Assembly (NCBI GenBank): GCA_002083515.1
Contig: LWDN01000012.1
Coordinates: 3,172 to 67,171, forward strand
Direction of reading: 5' to 3'
DNA from: Proteobacteria bacterium HN_bin10
Lineage (GTDB): Bacteria; Pseudomonadota; Alphaproteobacteria; Caulobacterales; Aquidulcibacteraceae
DNA length: 64,000 nt
In this document: positions 27,869 to 36,605 of the stretch, piece after piece
Layout: every line of letters starts with the position of its first letter
Position numbering within the stretch: position 1 is the stretch's first letter
Translations under genes and position numbers: made by a program
Notes under the pieces: generated by a model
Database searches by the model: none
Told to the model about the DNA's origin: nothing
What the model saw: only the letters and a program-made list of their open reading frames with translations

Positions 27869-28996
27869 GTGGCCAGGCGCAGAAGCAGCATGCGGCGCGC
27901 GGGCGCCGGAAGGCGGATCCCCGCCGGCGTTGCGCTCGGCATCGTGCTGGCGGTCGGCGCCGTGATCCTGATCGGCGTACGCGCCGGGCGTTCGCCGCAA
28001 ACCGAAATCGCAATGCAATCCGGCGACGATGGCGCGGCCGCCGCGGGTCGCGTCGCCACCGGGCCCGCGCGCGCCAGCCAAGGATTTTTCGAGCGCCTGT
28101 TCGGGGGCTGGAATGCAGCTGCGCGTATCGAAGAGCTCGAACGCGAAAACCGCGAGTTGCAAGCCTGGCGAGACCTCGCCGAGCGCTTGGCCGAGCGCAA
28201 CGCCCGCTATGAGGCGCTGCTGCGCATGCCGGAGGATGGGTTCGGCGAGGGCGCCGACATCGAGAATTCCATCGCCGCCCAGTTGGTGCTCGATAGCGGC
28301 GGGCCGTTCATGCGCACGCTGGTCGCTAACGCCGGCGCGCTGCATGGGGTCAAGGTCGGATACATCGCCGTCAACGAGAACGGACTTGTCGGTCGCGTCG
28401 TCTCCGTCGGTCAGCGCTCCTCGCGGGTGCTGATGCTCGACGACTACAATTCGCGCATCCCTGTGATGGGGGAAGCTTCGCGTGTGCGCGCGGTGCTGGC
28501 CGGCCAAGCGACGCGGCGCCCTGAGCTTTCGCTCTATCCCTACCAATTGCAGGCGCCGCGCATGGATTTCATTGTCGGCGCCCAGGCGCTGCGCGAGGGC
28601 GAGCGCGTAATCACTTCGGGCGATGGCGGCCTCTATCCGCGCGGCATTCCTGTCGGCGTCGCGCGGCGCGAGGGCGACGGCGCCTGGCGCGTGGCGCTGG
28701 CCGCATCGCAGCGTCCGATCGATTTCGTGCGGCTCATTCCGTTTGTGCCGATCGAGCCGCCGGAGGCCACCGCTCCAGAGGATGCAACGCCGCCGTTGGG
28801 TTCCACATCATCGGTTGCCGTGATTGGGCGCGAAACCACGCCGCCGCCGCCGACAGCGCCAAGCGCTGCGCCGGTGCCGCGTCCGCAGCGGCGCCAGACC
28901 GCACAGAACGAAACGCCGGCGCAGCCGCCGGTCACGGAAACGCAACCGCAACCGGAAGCGCCGCCGGCCGAACCGCCGACGACGCCGCCGCAATGA
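27869..28996 (+). CDS. mreC: rod shape-determining protein MreC
   Basis: A 375-residue bitopic protein: a basic N-terminus, one membrane helix (about 19-40), a coiled-coil (about 85-115, I-E-E-L-E-R-E-N-R-E-L), and the beta-barrel MreC domain (V-G-R-V-V-S-V-G, S-R-V-L-M-L-D-D-Y-N-S, then T-S-G-D-G-G-L-Y-P-R-G). MreC is a periplasmic scaffold that activates PBP2. A Pro/Thr/Gln-rich, probably disordered tail of about 75 residues follows the domain, longer than in many homologues. It starts with GTG 34 bases after mreB. Its stop overlaps the mreD start (ATGA). Confidence 0.93.
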   Translation: MARRRSSMRRAGAGRRIPAGVALGIVLAVGAVILIGVRAGRSPQTEIAMQSGDDGAAAAGRVATGPARASQGFFERLFGGWNAAARIEELERENRELQAWRDLAERLAERNARYEALLRMPEDGFGEGADIENSIAAQLVLDSGGPFMRTLVANAGALHGVKVGYIAVNENGLVGRVVSVGQRSSRVLMLDDYNSRIPVMGEASRVRAVLAGQATRRPELSLYPYQLQAPRMDFIVGAQALREGERVITSGDGGLYPRGIPVGVARREGDGAWRVALAASQRPIDFVRLIPFVPIEPPEATAPEDATPPLGSTSSVAVIGRETTPPPPTAPSAAPVPRPQRRQTAQNETPAQPPVTETQPQPEAPPAEPPTTPPQ

Positions 28997-29517
28997 ACGC
29001 GCTGCGCGCTCCAAGCCGCGGCGCCTTGCGCGCGTGGGGTTTCGCGCTCGCCGTGGCCAGCGTGATCTTGCCGGCGCTGCCGCTTGGGCCGCTCTTCGCG
29101 CAACCGCCGATGCCGCTCGCTGTGCTTTGGGCCGCCTATGGCTGGGCCGCCGAAGACGAAAGCGGCTGGCGTGCCCCGGTCACGCTCGCTGCGCTTGGCT
29201 TGCTGCACGATCAACTCGCGGGCGGGCCATACGGGCTTTTCGCCGCGATCTATCTCTCGGCCTATCTGATCGGGCGCATCGCGGCGCAACTGATGTCGGC
29301 GCCCAATCTGGTGTCGCTATGGGGCGGCTTCATCGCCACCGCGCTGATCACCATCGGTGTTGCGGCGCTCCTGGCGCCCCTCGGCCTCGGCCGCAATGTC
29401 TCGATCGCGCCGTACGCCGAAGCCGCGATCATCACCGCCATCATCTTCCCGCTGGTGCGGCCGCTCTATATGAGCGCTTCGCCGTCGCTGCGGCCTCAAC
29501 CCGGAGGCAGGCGATGA
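28993..29517 (+). CDS. mreD: rod shape-determining protein MreD
   Basis: A 174-residue inner-membrane protein with about five helices, overlapping mreC by four bases and mrdA by four bases. MreD sequences are poorly conserved, but the size, topology, the D-Q-L-A-G-G-P-Y-G motif near residue 75 and the invariant position between mreC and the PBP2 gene make the assignment secure. It takes part in the elongasome with MreC and RodA. Confidence 0.9.
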   Translation: MNALRAPSRGALRAWGFALAVASVILPALPLGPLFAQPPMPLAVLWAAYGWAAEDESGWRAPVTLAALGLLHDQLAGGPYGLFAAIYLSAYLIGRIAAQLMSAPNLVSLWGGFIATALITIGVAALLAPLGLGRNVSIAPYAEAAIITAIIFPLVRPLYMSASPSLRPQPGGRR

Positions 29518-31502
29518 AGGGCAAGAAGGTCGGCTCAACGCTGCCGAAGCGCGATGCGACGGTGATCTTCAACCGCCGCGCGGCTTTGATGTCGTTCGTC
29601 GGCGCCGGCGTGCTTGGCGCCATTCTGTTCCGCATGGGGCAGCTGCAGGCCACCAACCTGATCAGCCGCGAGTATTCCAACGCCGCCGACGAGAACCGCT
29701 TCGATACGCGCATCATCGCGCCGCCGCGCGGCATCATCTACGATCGCTTCGGCACGGTGCTGGCGCAAACTTCGAAAGATTATCAGGTCGCCGTCGTCCA
29801 GAACGATGTCGAGAACATGGAAGAGGCGGTCGGCCGGGTCGCTCAGATTCTCGGGCTCGACGACGAATGGGCGCGCCGGGCCATCATTCGCGCGCGAGGC
29901 GGCTCGCGCTACGAGCCGCAACCGCTCAAGGCCGGACTGACCTGGGAAGAGTTCAACGCCATCAATGTGCGCCTGCCCGAGCTGCGCGGCATCGTCGCGA
30001 TGTCAACCGACGTGCGCGCTTATCCGTACGATGTCGTCTACGGTCATCCGATTGGCTACGTCCAAAAGCCGACGCAGCGCGACATCGATAAAGCGATCGA
30101 AGAAGAGGGCGAAGGCGCCACGCGCGCCATGTACTTGCGCAATCCGCACGTGCGTGTCGGCAAGGCGGGGCTTGAGGCCTCGATGGAGTCCGCGCTGCAC
30201 GGCACGCCCGGGTATCGCAAGGTCATCGTCAACGCGCGCGGCGTCGAGCAGGGCGAGGACGAAAGCGAACGGCGCGAACCTGTGCGCGGCTCCGGCCTGG
30301 TGCTCACCATCGATCACGATCTGCAGCGCATCGCCATGCAGAATTTCGGCGAGCACTCAGGCGCCGCAGTTGTGATGGATATCTACAACGGCGATCTCTT
30401 GGTCATGGCGTCGGCGCCCGGGTTCGATCCCAACGAGTTCGTCAACGGCATCGCGCCCGAGCCTTTCCGCCTTCTCAACGAAGACGAAAAGAAACCGCTC
30501 TTCCATAAGGCCGTGACCGGCGTCTATGCGCCAGGCTCCACCTTTAAGATGATGGTCGGCATCGCCGCCAAGCAGGCGGGGGTCGAGGACGATTGGTCGG
30601 TCAGCTGTCCCGGCTACTTCCCCTATGGCGGCCGCGCCTTCCGCTGCTGGCAGCGCGACGGCCACGGCCGCGTCAACCTGCACGACGCCATCAAGTATTC
30701 GTGCGACGTCTATTTTTATCAGGCGGCGCTGCGTGCGGGCCCCGAGCGCATCGCGTCGGTGGCGCGCCAATTCGGCTTGGGCGACCATTTCGACGTCAAC
30801 GTGCCCAATATCCGCAACGGTCTCATTCCCGATCCCACCTGGTGGCGCGAGAATCGCGGCGAAGGTTGGACCGGCGGCCTGACGTTGAACTACGGCATCG
30901 GCCAGGGCGCCATGGGCGTCACGCCGTTGCAACTCGCGGTGATGGCGGCGCGCCTGGGCAATAACGGCCGCGCCGTCGTGCCACGCTTGGTGCGCGAGGG
31001 GCCGGGTGTCTCCGAGCCGCCAACGCCGCCGGCGATGACTGGCATTGAAGCGGAATATCTCGCACGCGTGCGCGACGGCATGTTCGGCGTTTGCAACGAA
31101 AGCGGCGGTACGGCGCGCCGCGCCGGCGATCTCCAATTGGTGCGCGATCCCAACACGGGCGCGGCTGTGCCGGTAAGCCCGGAGACCAGCGGCTGGCAGC
31201 CGATTCAGATCGCCGGCAAGACCGGCACCGCCCAGGTGCGCGCGCTTACCGACGCCAATCGCGGGCGCCATTACTCGACGATCGAGTGGCGCTTCAGGGA
31301 CAACGCCTTGTTCTGCTGCTTCGGCCCTTGGCACGAGCCGCGCTACGCTTGCGCTGTGATCGTCGAACATGGCGGCGCCGGTTCCGCCGTCGCCGGTCCC
31401 ATCGCCAAGGAAGTTATGCGCGCCACTTTGATGCGCGATCCGTCGCGCCGCCCGCCCGCACGCCTGGCGCAGCTCGAGCGAAATCTGGCGAGCAACGCAT
31501 GA
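29514..31502 (+). CDS. mrdA: penicillin-binding protein 2 (elongation transpeptidase)
   Basis: A 662-residue class B PBP. A cytoplasmic N-terminus and one membrane helix (about 22-42) precede the pedestal domain (R-G-I-I-Y-D-R near residue 79). The transpeptidase has S342-T-F-K345, S-C-D near residue 400, and K-T-G-T-A-Q near residue 569. It crosslinks peptidoglycan during elongation with RodA. ATG 29514 overlaps the mreD stop; the frame is open far upstream, but only as a shadow of mreC/mreD. Its stop overlaps rodA. Confidence 0.95.
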   Translation: MKGKKVGSTLPKRDATVIFNRRAALMSFVGAGVLGAILFRMGQLQATNLISREYSNAADENRFDTRIIAPPRGIIYDRFGTVLAQTSKDYQVAVVQNDVENMEEAVGRVAQILGLDDEWARRAIIRARGGSRYEPQPLKAGLTWEEFNAINVRLPELRGIVAMSTDVRAYPYDVVYGHPIGYVQKPTQRDIDKAIEEEGEGATRAMYLRNPHVRVGKAGLEASMESALHGTPGYRKVIVNARGVEQGEDESERREPVRGSGLVLTIDHDLQRIAMQNFGEHSGAAVVMDIYNGDLLVMASAPGFDPNEFVNGIAPEPFRLLNEDEKKPLFHKAVTGVYAPGSTFKMMVGIAAKQAGVEDDWSVSCPGYFPYGGRAFRCWQRDGHGRVNLHDAIKYSCDVYFYQAALRAGPERIASVARQFGLGDHFDVNVPNIRNGLIPDPTWWRENRGEGWTGGLTLNYGIGQGAMGVTPLQLAVMAARLGNNGRAVVPRLVREGPGVSEPPTPPAMTGIEAEYLARVRDGMFGVCNESGGTARRAGDLQLVRDPNTGAAVPVSPETSGWQPIQIAGKTGTAQVRALTDANRGRHYSTIEWRFRDNALFCCFGPWHEPRYACAVIVEHGGAGSAVAGPIAKEVMRATLMRDPSRRPPARLAQLERNLASNA

Positions 31503-32641
31503 CGCTTGCACTCACCTCGGGCTCCAACACGCTGTTCGATCGCTTTGCCAAGCTGAATTGGGGCATCATTACGATCTTGATCGCGCTCGCCTTCGTCGGC
31601 GTGCTGATGCACTTTTCGGTGTCGACAGGCGCCTGGACGGAAATGCCGCTCACCCACGGCATCCGCTTCGCCGTGTTGCTGGTGGTGATGGTGCTCGCTG
31701 CGATCCTGTTGGACTCGCGCTTCTGGCTGGCGGTCGCATACCCGCTCTATGCGGCGGCGCTGCTGCTGTTGATCGCTGTGGAATTGTTCGGCGCCACCCG
31801 CATGGGCGCGACGCGGTGGCTCGAGATCGGGCCGCTTTCGCTGCAACCGTCCGAGTTAATGAAGGTGGCGATCGTGCTGGCATTGGCGCGCTACTACCAT
31901 CAACTCGATGCGCGCAAGACCGGCACCGTGCTGTGGATTCTGCCTCCATTCCTGATGATCGTGGCGCCGGTGGCTCTGGTCATGCACCAGCCCGACCTCG
32001 GCACCGCCCTGATGATCCTGTTTGCCGGCGTCTGCATCATGTTCCTGGGCGGCTTGCTGTGGCGCATCATTGCCGCCGGCGCCATTGTTGCTATCGGCGG
32101 CGCGATTTTCGCGTATTTCGGCGTGCTGCACGATTATCAGCGCGACCGCGTCGATGTGTTCTTGGGCATCACGCAGGATCCGCTCGGCGCCGGCTATCAC
32201 GTCCTGCAATCGAAGATCGCCATTGGCTCGGCTGGTCTGTTCGGGCGCGGCTGGATGCAGGGCACGCAGAGTCAGCTCGATTTTCTTCCTGAAAAACACA
32301 CTGACTTCATCTTCACCATGATCGTCGAAGAGTTCGGTCTTGTCGGCGGTGCGCTGGTGCTCGGCCTGTTTGGCGCGCTGATGGCGTTCACGATGCAAGT
32401 GGCGCTGCGGGCGCGCTCGCTGTTTGGCAAGCTCGCCGCCGCGGGCGTCGCCGCGACATTGGCGTGCTACGTGTTCATCAACACCGCGATGGTGATCGGA
32501 CTGGTGCCCGTCGTCGGCATTCCGCTGCCGATCATCAGCTTCGGCGGCACCGCCATGGTGACGCTGATGGCCGGCTACGCCATCGTGCTGTCCGTCGACC
32601 TCCACCGCGACCAGCACGGCGCGCGCGGGTGGTTGTGGTGA
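31499..32641 (+). CDS. rodA: SEDS glycosyltransferase RodA
   Basis: A 380-residue, roughly ten-helix SEDS protein. Family marks: R-W-L-x-I-G-P-L-S-L-Q-P-S-E-L-M-K near residue 104, H-Q-P-D-L-G-T-A near residue 164, the D-F-I-F segment near residue 268, and I-P-L-P-I-I-S-F-G-G-T near residue 342. It polymerises glycan strands from lipid II with PBP2. ATG 31499 overlaps the mrdA stop. The TGA stop is followed at once by the heptamer array of the four-helix-bundle element. Confidence 0.95.
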   Translation: MTLALTSGSNTLFDRFAKLNWGIITILIALAFVGVLMHFSVSTGAWTEMPLTHGIRFAVLLVVMVLAAILLDSRFWLAVAYPLYAAALLLLIAVELFGATRMGATRWLEIGPLSLQPSELMKVAIVLALARYYHQLDARKTGTVLWILPPFLMIVAPVALVMHQPDLGTALMILFAGVCIMFLGGLLWRIIAAGAIVAIGGAIFAYFGVLHDYQRDRVDVFLGITQDPLGAGYHVLQSKIAIGSAGLFGRGWMQGTQSQLDFLPEKHTDFIFTMIVEEFGLVGGALVLGLFGALMAFTMQVALRARSLFGKLAAAGVAATLACYVFINTAMVIGLVPVVGIPLPIISFGGTAMVTLMAGYAIVLSVDLHRDQHGARGWLW

Positions 32642-33096
32642 TCAGGCGCCAGAGGTCAGAATTCAGGTGTCAGCGGAGCTTGGAAACCAGGCCATTGAGC
32701 ATCCTGGCGATCTCCGCATACCTTGAAGCCAAGTCGTCGTGTTCGCTCGTGTCGAGGTAGCCGAGGTCTCTCGCAAACCGAATCCACAACAGCGTCTCGT
32801 CCGCACTTCCCAGCGCCATCAGGACAAAGCGTCGGAATTCCGCTTGAGAGCCTTGCTGCCGTCCGCGCCCTTCGGTCAGGTTGGCGCAAATCCCTTTGCT
32901 TGATCTGCGCAGCTGGCTTGAAAGTTCGAAGCGCTCATGTTGAGGAAAGCCCAAAGCGATCTTGTGCACATCGAGCGCGGCTTGATAGGCCTTCTGAAAC
33001 ACGACCAGTTTCCAAACGGAAGGATGCTGTTCGTCGTGTCCTGTGTCGTCTTTGTTCTCCATCATCTGACACCTGACCTCCGACACCTGACACCTA
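32642..33096. mobile_element. heptamer-bounded element carrying a four-helix-bundle gene
   Basis: The left array begins at the base after the rodA stop: four 7-bp units (TCAGGCG, CCAGAGG, TCAGAAT, TCAGGTG) and TCAG. The right array, read on the minus strand from the stop of the proline iminopeptidase gene, has GTAGGTG, TCAGGTG, TCGGAGG, TCAGGTG and TCAG. The two arrays face inward. The stop and start codons of the enclosed gene lie at their inner ends. No transposase is present, so mobility is inferred from architecture. The empty element at 4677-4746 is organised the same way. Confidence 0.6.
32670..33065 (-). CDS. four-helix-bundle protein (S23/Avd-like)
   Basis: A 131-residue protein, almost all helical. 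It carries the family pattern: V-W-K-L...F-Q-K-A-Y near residue 20, F-P-Q-H-E-R-F-E-L-S-S-Q-L-R-R-S-S near residue 45, I-C-A-N-L-T-E-G-R-G-R near residue 66, and E-T-L-L-W near residue 98. The family includes ORFs in 23S rRNA intervening sequences and the Avd subunit of diversity-generating retroelements; free-standing members have unknown function and a basic, nucleic-acid-binding surface is typical. No reverse transcriptase lies nearby. ATG 33065 is chosen because further upstream codons come from the repeats. Confidence 0.88.
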   Translation of the reverse strand: MMENKDDTGHDEQHPSVWKLVVFQKAYQAALDVHKIALGFPQHERFELSSQLRRSSKGICANLTEGRGRQQGSQAEFRRFVLMALGSADETLLWIRFARDLGYLDTSEHDDLASRYAEIARMLNGLVSKLR

Positions 33097-34074
33097 CCAA
33101 TCCGCCCGATCCGCCATCCAGTCCGTCGCGCGGATCAGCGCATCGACGATGCCCGGCTCGAGCGAGCTGTGGCCGGCGTCGTGGATCACTTCGAGCTCCG
33201 CCTCGGGCCAGCGTTGCTTCAGCTCCCAGGCGCTCTTCATCGGTGTGCAGACATCGTAGCGGCCTTGCGCGATGCGGCAGGGGATGCGGCGTAGGCGCGG
33301 GACTTGCTCCAAGAGCCAGCCGTCGCTTTCGAAGAAACCGCGATTGACGAAATAATGGTTTTCGATGCGCGCGAAGGCTTCGACGAAGCGATCCTCGCTG
33401 AACCGCGATGGCAAGGCGCTGGGGCCGGCGATGGAAATGGTCTCGCCCTCCCAACGCGCCCAGGCGCGCGCCGCGCGCAGCCGCTCGGCCCAATCGCTGG
33501 ACGTCAGCCGCTTGTGATAGGCCCCGACGAAATCGCCGCGTTCGTCCGCAGAAATGGCGGCGGCGTAGCGCTCGAACGCATCGGGATAGATGTGGCTGGC
33601 GCCTTCCTGGTAGAACCAGTCAATCTCGCTCTTGCGCAACAGGAAGATGCCGCGCAGCACCAGGCCGGCGACGCGCTCCGGATGTTTGGCGGCGTACGCA
33701 AGCGCCAGCGTCGAACCCCAGGAGCCGCCGAACACGACCCATTTCTCGATGCCGTAGCGCGCGCGCACGCGTTCGATATCGGCGACGAGGTCCCAGGTGG
33801 TGTTTTCCCGCAGTTCCGCGTGCGGGGTGGAGCGGCCACAGCCGCGCTGATCCATGGCGACGACTCGAAAGCGCTTGGGGTCGAAGAAGCGCCGCATCTC
33901 AGGAGATAGCCCGCCGCCGGGACCGCCATGCAGCGCCACCGCAGGGCGTCCATTGGGATTGCCCGATTGCTCGACATAGATCGCGTGCAAATCAGAGACT
34001 TTCAGCATCTCGCTCGCATAGGCGTCGAGCGCGGGATAAAGGTCGCGGCGGGGCGGCGGCGTCTGTCCGTACAT
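33094..34074 (-). CDS. pip: proline iminopeptidase
   Basis: A 326-residue alpha/beta hydrolase. The oxyanion motif H-G-G-P-G-G-G is near residue 48, the R-G-C-G-R-S segment near residue 76, and the nucleophile elbow G-G-S-W-G-S near residue 115; the Asp (G-R-Y-D) and His (D-A-G-H) lie near residues 273 and 300. It removes N-terminal proline from peptides in the cytoplasm. It starts with ATG at 34074. Its TAG stop is the first unit of the heptamer array. Confidence 0.93.
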   Translation of the reverse strand: MYGQTPPPRRDLYPALDAYASEMLKVSDLHAIYVEQSGNPNGRPAVALHGGPGGGLSPEMRRFFDPKRFRVVAMDQRGCGRSTPHAELRENTTWDLVADIERVRARYGIEKWVVFGGSWGSTLALAYAAKHPERVAGLVLRGIFLLRKSEIDWFYQEGASHIYPDAFERYAAAISADERGDFVGAYHKRLTSSDWAERLRAARAWARWEGETISIAGPSALPSRFSEDRFVEAFARIENHYFVNRGFFESDGWLLEQVPRLRRIPCRIAQGRYDVCTPMKSAWELKQRWPEAELEVIHDAGHSSLEPGIVDALIRATDWMADRADW

Positions 34075-34176
34075 GCCGATTGGTTAGTGGCGCCCGCCGC
34101 GCCGTGCAAGGCTCACGCGCCGCGCCTGCGTTTCTGCCGCCTCGCCGCCGCGCCCAACCAGTGCTAGGCGAGGCGC

Positions 34177-35379
34177 TTGTCCGAAAATCCGCCCCCAACA
34201 TCGATTTTCTCCACGCCCGCGGCGCGCGTCACCTTGGTGATGTCGGCGCTGTTCGGCACAACCAGCGTCATCCTGGTGTTCTTGCCGCGCTGGCTCGAGT
34301 TCGAGCGCGGACTTTCCGGCGCAGAGATCGGCGCCGTGCTCTCGCTGGCGCAGTTTGCGCGCATCGTCACCGGGCCTCTCGTGGCCTATCAAGCCGACAA
34401 GTCGGACGACCGCTCAGCGCCGATCAAGTGGCTCGCGATCGCAGCCGTGCTCGCCTACGCCGCCTTCTTCTTCGTGACGGACGAATTCTGGCCGCTGCTG
34501 ATCACTGGCTTCATTGCGTTGAGTACAACGCAGGCGATCACGCCGTTAATCGAGGCGGCGACCTTGCGCGCCACCGCTCAAGGCAAGATCGATTACGGGC
34601 TGGCGCGCGGGTTCAGCTCGGTCGCTTTCATTTTCGCCAACGTCGTCGGCGGCATCGCGGTCGCGCAATTTGGTTTGGGTGCGGTTGTCGTTTGGGTGCT
34701 GGCGGGGCTGGCGCTGACCGCGGCGACAGCTTGGTTCGGTTTGCCTGCCGACCGGCCGCCTCCACGCATTCACAAAAGCCGCACCGGCGCCATCCGGGAG
34801 TTGCTGCGCACGCGCCGCTTTCTGATCCTGATCTTGGCCTGCGGCCTGATCCAGAGCGCGCACGGCTTCTACTACGGCTTCTCGACTAACGTCTGGACCG
34901 GGCAGGGGTTGTCGCCGGAGATGATCGGCGTGCTCTGGGCGTTCGGCGTTGGCGTTGAAGTGGCGTTTCTCTGGAATTTGCGCTTCTTCGAAAAGCGCAC
35001 GACGCCGGAGGCGCTCATACTGCTGGGCGCCGGCGCTGGCGTGGTGCGATGGCTGGCCATGGGGTTTGCGCCGACGGGCCTTGTTCTTTGGCCGCTACAA
35101 GCCTTGCACGCGATGAGTTTCGCCGCGGCCCATGTCGGCGCCATGCGGCTCGTGTTTCGCGACACGCCTGAGCATTCGGCGGCCATGGCGCAGACACTCT
35201 ATTCAGGCATGTCGGCGGGCCTGCTCATGGGCATGTCGACTTTGCTGTCGGGCTATCTCTACGATCACATCGGCGCGGGCGGATATTGGGCGATGGCGGT
35301 CCTGGCCGGGGCCGGCGGCGCATTGGCGTTGCTGCTCCTGTCGCCCGAACCGCGCCGGCCTGCGGCAACGCCTTCTTAA
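34177..35379 (+). CDS. MFS transporter, 3-phenylpropionate/nucleoside-proton type (MFS_1-like)
   Basis: A 400-residue, twelve-helix transporter. The first helix follows R-V-T-L-V-M-S-A-L-F-G, and the D-K-S-D-D-R-S-A-P loop after helix 2 corresponds to the MFS A-motif region. The pattern (Y-G-F-S-T-N-V-W near residue 230) fits the group that includes the 3-phenylpropionate transporter; the substrate is unknown. It starts with TTG, with AGGCGAGG upstream; the next ATG would cut into helix 1. It is divergent from pip. Confidence 0.8.
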   Translation: MSENPPPTSIFSTPAARVTLVMSALFGTTSVILVFLPRWLEFERGLSGAEIGAVLSLAQFARIVTGPLVAYQADKSDDRSAPIKWLAIAAVLAYAAFFFVTDEFWPLLITGFIALSTTQAITPLIEAATLRATAQGKIDYGLARGFSSVAFIFANVVGGIAVAQFGLGAVVVWVLAGLALTAATAWFGLPADRPPPRIHKSRTGAIRELLRTRRFLILILACGLIQSAHGFYYGFSTNVWTGQGLSPEMIGVLWAFGVGVEVAFLWNLRFFEKRTTPEALILLGAGAGVVRWLAMGFAPTGLVLWPLQALHAMSFAAAHVGAMRLVFRDTPEHSAAMAQTLYSGMSAGLLMGMSTLLSGYLYDHIGAGGYWAMAVLAGAGGALALLLLSPEPRRPAATPS

Positions 35380-35471
35380 CAATTCGCCTGCCCCGCGAAC
35401 CTGCATCTTTGCCCATTATTTTCTGTTAGCCGTTATTTGGTTGACGGGCAGAAAGCTCGAAGGGGACAGGA

Positions 35472-36605
35472 TTGGCCGCTGCGGCCGCATTCGACTTCCG
35501 CGAGGATGAGCGCGCGCCAGTGTTGGCGCTGCGCGGCGACTGGACGGTGGACACCATCTCCGGCCTCGAAGACGATTTGGCCGAAGTTTCCGAGAAGTTA
35601 AAGCCTGGCGCCGTAGTCGATGTTGCGGGCCTCGGGCGTTTCGATGTCGCGGGCGCTTACCTGATCGACCGCACCTTCCGCGAAAGTCCGGGCGGCGAGA
35701 GTACTCGCGTCGCCATCCGCGGTGAGCACGGCAACGCGGTGCAATTGCTGCAGGCGGCGCGCAAGGCATATGCCGCGCCGGCGCCGGCGCCGCGGCGTCT
35801 GAGCGGGCTCAAGGGCTTCGCCGCCTTTGTCGGCCGCGCCATGGTCTCCATCGGGGATGAGATCGTCGAGACGGTAGGGTTCTTCGGCGAGACGCTGGTG
35901 GTGATCGGGCGCCAGATCGTCAATCCGCGCCGCGTCCGCACCGTGTCGATCGTACACGTGATGGAGACGGCCGGGCTCAACGCGTTGCCGATCGTGGCGT
36001 TGTTGTCCTTCTTTATCGGCATGGTTGTCGCTTATTTGGGCGCGCGCATCCTGGGCGATTTCGGCGCCTCGGTGTTCACCGTCGAACTTGTCGCCTTCTC
36101 GATGCTGCGCGAGTTCGGCGTCGTCATCACCGCCATCATCTTGGCTGGTCGAACCAATTCATCCTTCACCGCCGAGATTGGCGCCATGAAGATGCGCCAG
36201 GAAATCGACGCCATGCGGGTAATCGGCATCGATCCGATGGATGCGCTCGTTGTCCCACGCGTCATCGCCATGCTGGTGATGACGCCGATCTTGACCTTCG
36301 CGGCGATGATGGCGGGTATTTTCGGCGGGTTGCTGGTGTGCTGGGCCGAACTCGGCGTCAGCCCGGCCATGTTTGTGGCGCGCATCAGCGAGGTGGTGCC
36401 GGCGCAGCATTTCTGGGTCGGCTTCTCGAAGTCGCCGGCCTTCGCCATCGTGCTCGCGGTGATCGCCTGCAAGCAGGGGCTCTCGGTCGGCGGCGACGTT
36501 GGATCGCTCGGCGCGCGTGTCACCACTTCGGTGGTGCAGGGCATCTTCATGGTCATCCTCATGGATGCGATGTTCGCGCTCTGGTTCCTGGAGATGGACT
36601 GGTGA
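35472..36605 (+). CDS. mlaE: MlaE-family permease with N-terminal STAS domain
   Basis: A 377-residue protein: an N-terminal STAS-like domain (about 1-100) fused to an MlaE permease (about 115-377; E-T-A-G-L-N-A-L-P-I, then E-I-G-A-M-K-M-R-Q-E-I-D-A-M near residue 240, and V-P-R-V-I-A). The complex moves phospholipids or other hydrophobic molecules between inner and outer membrane. In E. coli the STAS protein MlaB is separate; here it is fused. It starts with TTG after AGGGGACAGG. Its stop overlaps the start of mlaF (GTGA). First gene of a four-gene operon. Confidence 0.92.
   Translation: MAAAAAFDFREDERAPVLALRGDWTVDTISGLEDDLAEVSEKLKPGAVVDVAGLGRFDVAGAYLIDRTFRESPGGESTRVAIRGEHGNAVQLLQAARKAYAAPAPAPRRLSGLKGFAAFVGRAMVSIGDEIVETVGFFGETLVVIGRQIVNPRRVRTVSIVHVMETAGLNALPIVALLSFFIGMVVAYLGARILGDFGASVFTVELVAFSMLREFGVVITAIILAGRTNSSFTAEIGAMKMRQEIDAMRVIGIDPMDALVVPRVIAMLVMTPILTFAAMMAGIFGGLLVCWAELGVSPAMFVARISEVVPAQHFWVGFSKSPAFAIVLAVIACKQGLSVGGDVGSLGARVTTSVVQGIFMVILMDAMFALWFLEMDW

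Noticed and set aside
28824..29513. Upstream extension of the PBP2 reading frame by 230 codons
   Set aside because: It runs through mreC/mreD in another frame and is highly Arg-rich; the ATG at 29514 with ATGA overlap is clearly the start.
32642..33096. Diversity-generating retroelement
   Set aside because: Only an Avd-like gene is present; no reverse transcriptase, template repeat or variable repeat was seen within the window.
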